Positions 1 through 11,026 of a stretch of 64,000 nucleotides of DNA are shown piece after piece (positions within the stretch are counted from its first letter, which is position 1; the number at the start of each line of letters is the position of its first letter). Under the pieces are notes generated by a model, which ran no database searches, was not told where the DNA came from, and saw only the letters and a program-made list of their open reading frames with translations. The stretch is from Baylisascaris procyonis (Eukaryota > Nematoda > Chromadorea > Rhabditida > Ascarididae), in the NCBI GenBank assembly GCA_037389465.1, contig JAZARR010000033.1:2394501-2458500 (forward strand). Reading direction: 5' to 3'. The translations under genes were made by a program, and so were the position numbers.

Positions 1-2642
1 GTCCCCAAAAATGTCACTTGAAAAAAAAAATAAAAGCTGTAATCCTAAGGTCTCCACCGTTGCTGCCTCCCTTACGTGCCAATCTCTCGGCAATATGCGT
101 CGTGCAGTCGTTCTAATGATCAGTCGAGTGGGAAATTTTGTCATCCTTTGTTCTGCTATAATCCTTTTCAAAGATGTCTTCACATGAAAACGTGAATTTT
201 TTATCGGCCATTTTCATAGGGGAGAGGGGGGGGGGGAGGTGGAGAGAAGAGAGGAGAGGGCTATTGGAAACGAATTGGTGTATTTGGAGAACCTTATCTG
301 GTGCTTGAGTACTTGAGTAGCTCATACAATATGTACGGCATATTCGGCTTTCGACAAGCTCATATCGATTAGAAGGGGGGGGGGGGGGGGGATTCCACAT
401 AACGTTACCTATAGACCTCTGAACACGTAGATGTTTTTGGATTCAGTCAATCACAAGGGATACTTTAGCAACCACGTAGTTCAAATCTTTACCAGTCAAT
501 TCCCTTCTTTGTATTTCTACGAAAATGGTGGAAAGTTTCCGATTAATAAAGAATAAAGTTACTGGAATCATCTACTCATAAAGTTTCGTTTGATTTAGGT
601 ATTTTGAAGAGTGGGCATCGTGCTAGGGAACCGTCTTCAGTAAGCGCGTAGGGTGCCTCCATCACGTTTAAAATGTTCAGGTTCATGGAGAGTGCATTTT
701 GGATTCAGAAGACCTCTGTAGTGCCTAGTCTTTGAAAGGTGCGTATCGTCTTATGCAAAAGCAGCAGAGCCCAGTCGGACAGGTTGCCTGAAGCCGCACC
801 ACGTGTTCAGACGAATCCAGTAACGTCGACACTGCTCGTTGCCATATAGTTTTGTTTTGCATTTTCTCCTTTCTCTCATGTATTTGTTTCTCGGTTATCG
901 GAACGCAATTATTTATAAATAATGTGCGATTGTCATCGGAAAATTGTTTTTTCTATGTGGAAAATCGAAGCTTTCGATTGACTGGCTGCTGGATCTTTCG
1001 ACCGCTGCCTGCTGCATGCTCACAACCAGCGCCACTCTCCTCTTCGTTCATGTAATTTCCTTCCCTTCTCCGTTGTTTGCATTCTCTCGCTCACACTGAA
1101 TGACACTGCATTTCTCAATGCTTTGGGGCACCTGGGGCTAGGTGAGCAATCACTTCATTTATGTGGTCTCCTTGGTTACCATCAATGCTTCGTCTTTCAA
1201 AAATAGGCTGACTTTATAGGGACAACGTCTGACAAGAAACCTCTTAGATATAGATGTCGAGGTAATCTTCGTTTGCTTAAGATCAATGGGAACACTCAAT
1301 AAGATTTTCTCCGCTCATTTTCGGATTTTAGAAGTGGTCCTTTGCCTCGAAGCGACATCTGGAGTGCACCTGTAGGGGGTAGGTCTTCGAAACAGAAGGA
1401 ACGAAACTGTGAATATGCCATACAGTTTCCATCGCATTTATCATTTCTTCAGTTAACACCATCGTCAGTGAGAAGTTGGCCACGTCAAGTTCCACTGTCC
1501 ATGAGTTACCAGATTAAAGGGGGGAAGGAAGGGGAACTTGGTGCGATTTTTCGTGAGCAGATTAATATTTTAAAATATGAGCAAAGAATTTATCGCATAA
1601 TAAAAACACCTCCCTTTCGATTTCACTTATTTATTTCCCTTATACGAGGTGAATGGAGAAATTCACTCGCTGTTGCATATGCTTATTTGAAGGGAGTAGG
1701 TATTGCACCAAGCATTATCTCCATATTAAAAGTTTTCATGACCGAATGAAATGGACTATAATCAATCATAATCGAGGGGATTCGGTTGGCTGAGGAAAGT
1801 TTCGATAGTGAGAAGTAATAAGCCGGATGCTTTGTTTGTTTTCAATGTTATGCATTCACAACGACCCAGTGATCACTTTCAGAGGTCACATAGATTCACT
1901 TTGCATAAGAACAAAGTGAGGAATGCGCGCGAAGTCATACGACAAGTGGTTGACGAACGACACTGGATGAGCCGACTTGCTCCGAGTGATAAAAGATCAT
2001 CAGGCCGAAGCAGCAGCTGCCACAATTTTGAAGTCGCTGACATTGGGGATCGTCGAGGGGGGAGGGGCTTGGGTAAGGGCGAAGACGTTACCAAAGAGCC
2101 CCATCGGTCGATATGCTCGTGTGACGCTTCCAAACGCAGAGGGCATCCATAAAAGTGCGCTGTGCCGATGGGGAATCGGCAATATTGGAGCATCTGTATA
2201 AGTGAGTGTCCATCACTCAGGAAACAGTTTTCAGCTTTGTTGAACTGCATTTTGAATTAAAGATATAGTTATTATAAAGGCATTTCGAAATAGAGGAAAG
2301 CAATTGCTCAGTCTAAACGTACGATTTTCGAACGGTGAAAGGTTTCAACTCATGAACACTGTTTCTCCCTCCCTCCCCTCTCCTCTCACTCTTTTCCTCA
2401 CACATGGTGCTATTCATGGCCAGATTAGGAGATGGGGCATTCATCTGTGAAGGAATGAAGTGTCTACCAGTTCGGATGTCCGTCTGGTTTGTGGCTTTAT
2501 GTTTTGAAGATTGGAAATTGGTTGCTAGAATGTCATTATCCTGGAATGGAGTACTTCATCCTCGAATTCCTTGTTTGAGGGGGGAATGAAAAGTACAGTC
2601 GACGAGCATCATTTGAACTTGAACTGGGAGTTGAAAAATGAC
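1..2642. other. Non-coding left flank, no gene recognised
   Basis: I see no supported gene here. G-rich and homopolymer tracts occur near 220-300 and 374-391. The longest open frames, at 1342-1749 plus and 1808-2250 on both strands, have no recognisable domain, no clear splice context and compete with open frames on the opposite strand. They look like chance ORFs or unrecognised old repeats. Confidence 0.5.
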
Positions 2643-2830
2643 TCAATGATGAGTGCTGCACCACATTATAGCGTGAACATCAATAAGATTGAGGCATGAG
2701 TTACTCGAAAGGACGTTTTTCTGATATCCAGGTGCATAACACAACTGCATTAAGGTTTGGGAAAGAGGGAAACAAAAAAATGAGGTCAGCACTGTGTGCG
2801 CAGCCGCCCTCAACTGACCAAATATCATCT

Positions 2831-3151
2831 TCAACAGACAACATCACTTCGTTGTCTATGCAGATTGGGCATTGGTGATGAAAATTTGAATTCTTTTTTT
2901 GCGGGAAATGCCAGGTTGCGACATTTTTGACAAGAGACAGAAATTATCTCTGTCCTTCTTAGAACAAGCAAATTTGTTGTTGGGTCTAAGGCAGGTCTGC
3001 CAATTCCCAGGTCGTTGGCAGATAATTTGCACGCACTTGACAGCCTTTCAGAAACATCGTTAATATGAATAAGAAACAGCAGTGGTCTCGCTACACAGCA
3101 TGGTTGAATGCCGGTAATGACAGTTAGCTCTGTGGACAGCGAACTATCCAT
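2831..3151 (-). pseudogene. Decayed LINE reverse-transcriptase fragment
   Basis: The minus-strand frame encodes a stretch containing GIQPCCVARPLLFLIHIND followed by VSERLSSACKL. This corresponds to the conserved block of non-LTR retrotransposon reverse transcriptases that normally reads G-x-P-Q-G-S-x-L-G-P-x-L-F, then I-N-D, then the F/Y-A-D-D catalytic box. Here the glutamine-glycine pair and the Leu-Gly before Pro-Leu-Leu are mutated, and the A-D-D box reads A-N-D. Sequence on either side shows no continuing long frame, so only about 100 codons survive. The clade could be jockey, CR1 or RTE-like and cannot be resolved from this piece. I infer an inactive fossil oriented on the minus strand. 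Confidence 0.75.
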
Positions 3152-4069
3152 CTTTGATCCAAATATCCTTCTTATAATGAGGCATTGGACTCAATCCAGT
3201 GGAAGTCTGACGATCCTATACCCTTCCTTCCATCGTTTTCAGAAGTTTGGTTTGATAGAATACGTTGAATGCGTTTGCTTACTAGATACACCCATTTCCG
3301 TTTGGATTTAGTGCTGCACTGTTACAATAAAGAGGCCTGCTAAAGATATACAGGTTGCCCGAATTTCGAGCAAGTGTTTAGGAGTTGCGAATGAATTAGT
3401 TTAGTTTGCAGAGTGAAAAACTTAAGCTGATTACTGCTGTTGCTGCTCTTACGTATTTAATATCTATTCGCCAAAATTGTACCTTTGCGAACGTTTTACT
3501 CATTGCTGTTTTTGCTCATATATTTTTGAACGTTTTCCCACTTCGCAGGCGTTAAAGTAAATAAATAAAAGCGCCTCTAAGCTTGATTTGTTGAACTCGA
3601 TGAGCTCACTGCTACGATTGAAGGCTATGAGCAGTTGCAGGGGAAAAACGAGCATTTGTCGAATCAGAAGGTAATACTGTATTTCACCTGTCCGCTTTCT
3701 TTAGTGCATCACGTGTGGATTGCTTGACAACTATAAAAATCAACAAGAATGTTCTATTTTTCGACGAATTTGTTTTTTTTTTTCATTTCAAGAAGAGGGA
3801 TTTGACACGGTGTTTACAGCTTGCCACGCTTTTTATGTTTTAGATTTTATTTCGACAGCGATGGCAGCTGGTGGCCTTAAAGTATGAAACAATGACCTGC
3901 ATTTTAATATTGATTGTCGCTCCTTTCGTTTATATGAAACAGCTCTAAACGAAGTGGCAACACAATTAGCTGTTGGGCTCTACGATGCGCCGCCACAAGT
4001 ATATTTAAACGCGACGCAGGGCGGAATTGCTGCAACAACAAACACTGCGAAATCGGAAGGGGCTGTGCA

Positions 4070-4072
<3 letters not shown>

Positions 4073-4110
<38 letters not shown>
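4073..4110. repeat. (GT)n microsatellite
   Basis: A nearly uninterrupted run of GT dinucleotides ends in a short imperfect part. It falls inside a spurious open frame whose translation is Cys-Val repeats. Confidence 0.9.
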
Positions 4111-4427
4111 TAAGGGGGTATAGGGTTAAGGCCAGACGCAACCGGGCGGTGAGATATGAATCAGACAAGGGAGTGGCATGTTTTTAACAAGACTGGAAAA
4201 CTAAACTCGTCAAAATTGGAACTGTTGACAGAGACCGACCGTTTGAAGCAAAGTAGGATTAGGAGGAAACGCCCAAGCTAAGCCACCAGGACAGGTAGAC
4301 GGAGCAGTGCTGCCGAATGAATTGCACGTGACCGCAGGGTGCTTGAGCATGTGCGCACCAGGGTGATGGCAGGCATACTGTGTCGCTCATAGATGCTGCC
4401 GCTATGGTTGAGTACAACTAGTGCGGA

Positions 4428-4482
4428 TGCCCGAATAGCCAACGTCACGATCGGTGCCCGAATAGCTAAACGTCACGATCGG
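4428..4482. repeat. 27/28-bp tandem duplication
   Basis: Two adjacent copies of a unit beginning tgcccgaatagc and ending cgtcacgatcgg lie at 4428-4454 and 4455-4482. They differ by a one-base length change and a base next to it. No function is evident. Confidence 0.85.
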
Positions 4483-7400
4483 CCAAGGCGATGAGGAAGC
4501 AGTCCCCGAGGTTACGCATTTTGTGGAAGATTGCGAAATAAAGAAACTAGAGAACTGTATAGGACAGCCGAGGGTCGTTCTGGCTTGGCTGAAGAAGCGA
4601 CTGATGAAAAAAGGGTAGAAGTTAAGATGCGTTGGGTGTGAAAGCAGGGAGTATGATGTCGTCATTGATAAAAAGAAAGTTGGCAAGATGGAGGCATTAC
4701 AGGGAAAGAGGAGATGCTGTGAAAGAGAGTTTTATGAATGATCTAGGTGAATGTATGGGAAGGGATTGCGTACATGGCATAGAGCAGCATTTTCAGTCTC
4801 TTGAAAGGAGTGTGCACAAGGATGTTAAAGGAAATGTGAGTGAGTGTGCGAGAGAGGAGAGGAACATGTGAATGTGCGGGTGCTAGTGTTGCGCGATGCG
4901 GGCAGCGAACGTATGCGGGCTGATGAGCTGGGCGCTGCCATCAGCTGACGGGATGGGGTGGACGGCGCCATTCGCTTCTACGTCCTGCTTCGTACCTTCC
5001 GCGGCCGTTAAAGCACGCCTTCCCTCGAAGTGGGTGGGAAAGGATGTTTTTAGTAGCTATTCCTGCTAGTGATTTCTGCTGCATTTATTACTGTTGAATG
5101 GTGAAAGAAGTCGTTTCGAGTGAGAATCTTGTTGCCTGGTGAATCTGTTTCCAACTGCCCACTGTGTATTGGTTCGAGGTTCCGTGTTAAATATAGAAAG
5201 CGGGCACATAGTGCTTACACGAGATCAGTTCAGCGTCACCATTTTTCTCGAAGTGTGCAATTAACAAAAGGAGGAAGACTCTTTGCTAGAAGAAATACTA
5301 TGTGCATAAATCCCACAAAAAAGAAACGAAAACACAACAAAGAAAAATCTTTGTTACGTTGCTCACTTATGTGATTGGATTTTTTTGTTTGTGCTATGTG
5401 AAGTGCAGTATTTCTTTTCGAAGTGCTTCATCTCATATCGATTACTGATGCTTCTATGTTTCGTTTATGCAAATGAAAGACTGCATTTACGTAATCATAC
5501 CTGATTGATGCTTTAATTAAATCATTCCATCACTGAGTCACCTATGCGAAGAGTTCCACTCAACGTTTTTCCATTTCAGTCATGTCTTCACTTATCATAT
5601 CCAAAAGCACAGTGATTTATTTGGCAAACTATTATACGTTATGCTGCCTGGGGCACAAGGGAGGGGTTATAGGACCACCCGCTTATCGTTGATGTAATTC
5701 CCAACATCTCACCGATTTTTTATGCAGCGCTGCACGAGTCATCATTAAGAAAAGCCTCGTTCTGGTTGCAACTTTCAAACTTGAGCGCTTATTTCCAAAC
5801 TGATGTATTTGGAGTCAATCAGGTTTCAGGGAGCCGCTTATAAGAGGGTGTTGAAGCTGTTATTGGAATGCTAATCACTGATAAAACCCGCATCCTGTAA
5901 AGACGCCAGGTGTTTTTGAAGGCATCGAGTGCGTGAAAAGTGAACGTCGTCAGCGAGTTGCGCTCGGAATACGCGGAACCATTTATAGCAGTCGCGTTGC
6001 GTGGTTTTGTGAGGTGCACTCACGTTCGTCTGCGTTAAGAGTGGCCTCGCACGCCGTGCTTGCGTGCGCACGAATTGCAGTGCAGCTGGTGGTGACCTCA
6101 TGTTGAACTGGTCGCGCTTTGTTGCATTCAAGTAGGACGCGTGCCTTTTGATCTTCTGTCTTGGGGCCTTATGCTCCTTTCATTTGAAGGCGGTAGGCAG
6201 TGTGCATCGATAAGTAGGGTTTGCGCCCTACTTGATTTGATTCACATCTATTATGACCTTTGAAAATGAGTGTCGTATTTTATGGAAATGTTTTTGAACT
6301 CTGGAAAGTTCGAAAGAACAATTCCGATTTTATAGACAATGTCTCTCGAATTCTCCAGTTTTACCTTTTGCTTCCCTCCACTTCCACTTTGCCCTCTCCT
6401 TCCAAGTGTTGGGCAAGATGAGAATAATCGTAATCGATCTCTCAAAAATAGCGTTATTGCAATTGTCACCACTGCCAAATAGGTATGAAGAGTCAGCACA
6501 TAAGGAGAACTCTTGGAGCCACAATTATCGGCTTTCTTGAACTTGATGACTTTTGAACTTGTACAAGTCAGAGCAAACCCACACAATTTGGGCGATGACC
6601 GACAAGCCTATGAAAATTTGCACTAGCTTCTGCAAACAGATCCAGTACTCACGTGAGGAAGGATGCAGGAGATCATTTTGGTTAAATTGTCTTACTATCA
6701 AACAAGCCTAGATTGGTTAGAGCTCGAAGCGTATGTGTGTCGCCATGTATATTGTGGAATGTCATATTTAGGGCTGGTTTATTTGCATCTGGAATATCTG
6801 CGCAGCACCCTCTTTGATCCCGAAGTAAATCAGGATGAATGTGCTGTAACGTATTCGGCTCTGCAAAATACCGCACCCTATGCTACAGTTCACACAGCGC
6901 GATAGATTGTATCGCCTCTCTTTGCAGCAGTTTCACTTCGCAGTTCTAGCCGCACTGTTGTGGACATTAGACGATTCTGATGTCCATTCATTTCTGCTTA
7001 CGTCCATTTGTTTTATTTGACTTACTGTGTGGAATGACTTTAGCGACCGAAACTGCAGTCGTTTACAGCATGCGCATCGTTTACAACTTTGCAAAAATTA
7101 GTTGTTGTAATTTGCCTAACGGGCAAATATATAGCTGCATGAAGTGAGCATTCATCAGAACCACTATTTTCTAAACCGATTAGGCTTCGCCTGTTTTGAT
7201 TAAGAGCGTGTCTGCCTCCCAGGTTTTTGAGAGTGTTGAAGGATCCTGTTTAATAAAGACAAGAGCTTGAGAGCGGGTTGCGAGAGGTGCGATTTACGGT
7301 TAAGACAAACGACTAGGGGCGCTTCCCATGCTTCGAAGACGAGTTATGGCTAAGCGTCTCGGGAGAAACGGAATAGTGCTTTGTGTCTGACGAGTGAGTG

Positions 7401-7603
7401 ATTCGGCTGTTGCGGTATCTAACAAATGTAAATGTTTTTGTTTCAGGTGTGCATTTCTGTACAAAGAGGCATTGCCGGTATCTATTCTGTGATAGTATTT
7501 GTATGCTCTCCCTCTGATCAGACGCAATTTGTCCTCGAGCCAAGCTGCCATTGCATCCGGTCGTTCTCAGCACTCCTTTTGACGCTTCATTCGCCAACGC
7601 ACA

Positions 7604-10600
7604 ATGAACTCTTCTACGTCCTCCTCAATGCTCACCAACGTACCATCCGGTGCACCTGCCTCTTCGGCTGGAGCCGTACGTGCTCTCTCGCTCGAGCTCA
7701 AAAGCCTTCAGACAACGCCAGTCGAGGGCTTTACTGTGACAGCCAGTGACGATAACATTTTCGTATGGACGGTTGCTATATTTGGTCCTCCTGGAACGTT
7801 GTATCAGGTTAGTATAGGTGTGACACAACGTTGTCCAATTCGTTCTCTAGATAAATTGGTTTGCTTCGTTTATCGAGGCTTTTTATTTACCAAAACAGAA
7901 GCCTAGTTAATGTCAGTGCGCTTTTTTGTTGAAGGTGACATTGTTTGCAGGGAGGATATTTCAAGGCTGTGCTCAAGTTCCCGCCTAACTACCCGTATGC
8001 ACCGCCTTCCGTGAAGTTCCTCAATAAAGTGTGGCATCCGAATGTATATGAGGTATAGTTTTATGTTCTCGTTGAATGTTGCAGTTATCCTACACTTGCT
8101 TTTACTCGTAGTAGGATGAATCTGCTATCACCTTCCCACGTTCGAGCTCTCCACTTTCTCATCCTTTACAAATATGTCTCTATGCCCCGTCCCTTACTGC
8201 AGCACCTCGAAATTCGCTATTCGCTTCTGTCGTTCTTTTCTCGATCGTTTCTTGCCGTTGCTTTCCCCATGAGGCTTTGTAAGTTTGACTGTGAAAAATC
8301 ACGGGTAACACCGTACGAATGAGGCAGTGATATGAAGAGAGCAAGTGGATCGTTGTTACAGTTCGTCGTTCGGATGATCCGATTGTTGAAGTTGAAGAGC
8401 GGCAACATTCAAAGAGGTTCTGAGAAACTTGAAATAAGTGGGCGACTTTGCTGCTAAGCCAATATTCTAGCATCCAATATAGTGAGGTGGATGTAGCGTG
8501 ATCGACTTGATTCCGTTCAGTGTGTTCAACGCTCAGAACGCAAACGCTGCTGCTATAAAATTTGTTGGGTGTAATATGCGCCATAGAAGGGTTTCTTTAT
8601 TTGTAGCTTCCTTTCTCTTGCTCAACTACTGTTTGAATTACTGACACTTGGATGTGTTGTATAGTTTGGAAGTCAGTTTTATATTTCAGCTAGGAGATGG
8701 CTGAAAAAAACGAATCTTCTGTTGAGATTCGTGCAGTCGATTAATCTTTCATCGAGTGATTATCGCGTTGTTTTATTACTACTATCGGTTGGTTTATTGG
8801 GCAGAATTGCAGAGGGCATCTAGTTGTTTAGCTTAACGTCTCAAAGTTGAAGACAAAAAATTTATTCTACTTTGTAAAAAGAAGTGTAGCATAGCAAATA
8901 AAGGAAAGCAGCTGCAATTGAGAGCATGTGAGTGAGCGTACATCAGACATATTATTTTAGCCTTCCTGGAACTCGGTTTCATTTAGTACTGTTTTGTTTT
9001 TGCCGAGTCGTTTATTGTTCATTGGCGCATTCAACCGATTTATACTCTTATATTCTGTGTTCTTGTTTTCAGAATGGTGATCTCTGCATCAGTATATTGC
9101 ATCCGCCCATTGATGATCCTCATAGTGGAGAACTGGCTTGTGAACGCTGGAATCCAACGCAAAACGTGAGGTATGCTGTGAGGTTTAAAGTATTTGTATG
9201 TCTCTTGAGTGTTGTACTCTGCGTCACCTACATCCAAGCCTTAAATCCCTCTGAGCAGAAGGGCGATATTGTATGGTGCTCCTTTAGACTTTAATATGCT
9301 TCACAAAATATGTGCACTTGTGTGCACGAATATTTAAGCAGAATTCACTTGGCTTGCAGCCCACGAGGGGTTCAGTATTTTTCGGTGCAGGCAACGCTGA
9401 TATCTTTGAACTGCAAGTGGTCTTATGTTGTTTCAGGACGATTTTATTGTCGGTCATATCGTTGCTCAACGAGCCGAACACGTCGTCACCAGCGAATGTC
9501 GACGCATCGGTTATGTATCGCCGATGGAAAGAATCGAACGGCAAGGACGACGAATATGCCCGCATTGTTAGGTGAGTTTTTCATTTCGCTGTTTGGGCCC
9601 CGATTGTTTGAGCTGTGGTCGGCGTGTGTTTGTTATTTCTCTGTTTACATATTAACATATTCTCTGTGGTCTAGTAGTCGTACTGTCTTGGAGGTGAAGT
9701 AGTTTATTTGTCTCACTGCATTTCGTCTACTGCAGCAGTTTTAGGCTTTCGGCAAGCTCTAACCCGCGACCCATATATAAGGTATTGGCCACATCTTGTG
9801 AGGGTTCACGAACACTTTCCGCAGATTTCACTTAGTGTACTGCCCACATTAGATGAACAGTCGTTTATCGTTGTGCACGTTCAACTGGTTCTTTCTTGGA
9901 AATTGCTTTATTTGAGTTAGCTATGAGAAAGAAGTATTGTGAATTCAGGAAACAAGTGGAGTTAACACAGGTGGATGCGGACAAGGATGGCGTAGTAGTA
10001 CCAGAGACGCTGGAAGAGTATTGTGTGAAGGCGACACCCAAGCAGAATGATGACGATGTAGACGCATTCGATCTAGACGAGGATTACTATGACTACGGCG
10101 ACGAAACGGGTTTGTTCATTTTTATGTATCCGTGTGGCGATGAATTCATCTTCTGAAGGGGACGCGCTGAGGAGTGAGCCGGTTTATTGTTAGGGAATGC
10201 GAGATTACATTTTTGATGAATATTCTCCTCCGCCTCCAGAACTATTTCCACGCTAAAGTAATGCAGGAGAACTTACTTCACAGGGTTGTTAGTAAATGCC
10301 TTCCTTAGCTCAAAAAGCTTGGCGAGTTGTGTTTTTATTGTGCGTTTTTATATGGAGCAGGAAAGTGCATTATCGTTCTGATACAACTGCTCGTCCGTTG
10401 CGACGTTCGCAACAATCAAAGGAAGCTTTGAAAATGTAGTAAGCCTGAGCGTAGGATGAAGGATGTTTTCCTAGAGACGGGAATTGTTGGAGAGTAGGAT
10501 GCGGAAAAGGAAACATGATAATCTCAAAAAGTCATGAGGTGTCAGAATTCTGTGATGCGATAGCATTAATTGTGCTCAAAAAAGAGGTCAAAATTTTGGA

Positions 10601-11026
10601 AAGTGTTGTTTCAATAAACCCTGCACAACACTGTACAGTGGTTCATGGATGGTATCATTGTATTACATGACGAGGCAAGCTTCTGCTTGTTTTGTCCTCA
10701 AGCTTAAGTCGACTTGAGATAGGGTGAGTGCCTAAGGTATGCGTTTCTACTGCTTAAACATTATCGTTATTTTGGTGGAGAGTGACTTCTTTTTGCTGTT
10801 ATATGCTAGGCGGTATAGATCTAGTGGGCTAAGCATTCGTTGAGCTTTTTCGACCGTTGCGGGATTTGCACATCATTGTATACGTGACTTGGGCATATCC
10901 TATTTCGTTGATGTGCATTCACTTCGATGTAGACAGATGTGCCGAAGATGTTAACAAGGTTGTTTTGCAGATGATGAAGACGAATACGAAGAAAACGCTG
11001 AGGATAGCGGTCAGGGGGAGAATTGA
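7604..11026 (+). CDS. ubc-3: Ubiquitin-conjugating enzyme E2, CDC34/UBE2R type
   Basis: Six exons fit in phase: 7604-7807, 7951-8052, 9073-9170, 9437-9571, 9949-10109 and 10971-11026, giving about 251 residues (human CDC34 is 236). The UBC fold runs from about residue 22. The catalytic Cys is in the exon-3 motif [12 protein letters not shown], after the HPN motif at the end of exon 2. The insertion next to the active site, with [20 protein letters not shown], is diagnostic of the CDC34/UBE2R family, which transfers ubiquitin with SCF (cullin-RING) ligases to cell-cycle regulators. The end is an acidic tail rich in Asp, Glu and Tyr, also typical of the family and used for cullin binding. A splice-acceptor-like TCTCAG ends at 7570, 33 bases before the ATG, and could be a trans-splice site. 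Reading through exon 5 would replace the last 18 residues with an unrelated 17-residue end. The symbol follows the C. elegans name. Confidence 0.93.

Larger units (their letters stand above)
3312..7570. other. Intergenic region upstream of the E2 gene
   Basis: No gene is supported. The stretch holds a (GT)n microsatellite at about 4073-4110, a 27/28-bp tandem duplication at 4428-4482, and scattered open frames of 60-111 codons without recognisable domains, for example 6251-6586 minus and 5871-6131 minus. The last 300 bases before 7570 may contain the promoter or trans-splice region of the ubiquitin-conjugating enzyme gene, but no core element is clear. Confidence 0.45.

Noticed and set aside
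1342..2250. Overlapping open frames of 114-135 codons on both strands
   Set aside because: No recognisable domain, conflicting strands, and no splice or start context.
5871..6131. Minus-strand frame with a faint mariner-transposase-like stretch (RDCYKWFRVF)
   Set aside because: Only a few residues fit, no catalytic DDE/D region follows, and there are no terminal repeats.
8180..8584. 134-codon minus-strand frame in an E2 intron
   Set aside because: No motif, low-complexity Ser/Thr composition, and it lies opposite a well-defined gene.
10198..10254. 19-codon frame reading [19 protein letters not shown] after the E2 exon 5
   Set aside because: Looks protein-like, but it cannot join exon 5 in phase, and the exon at 10971 gives the expected acidic tail.
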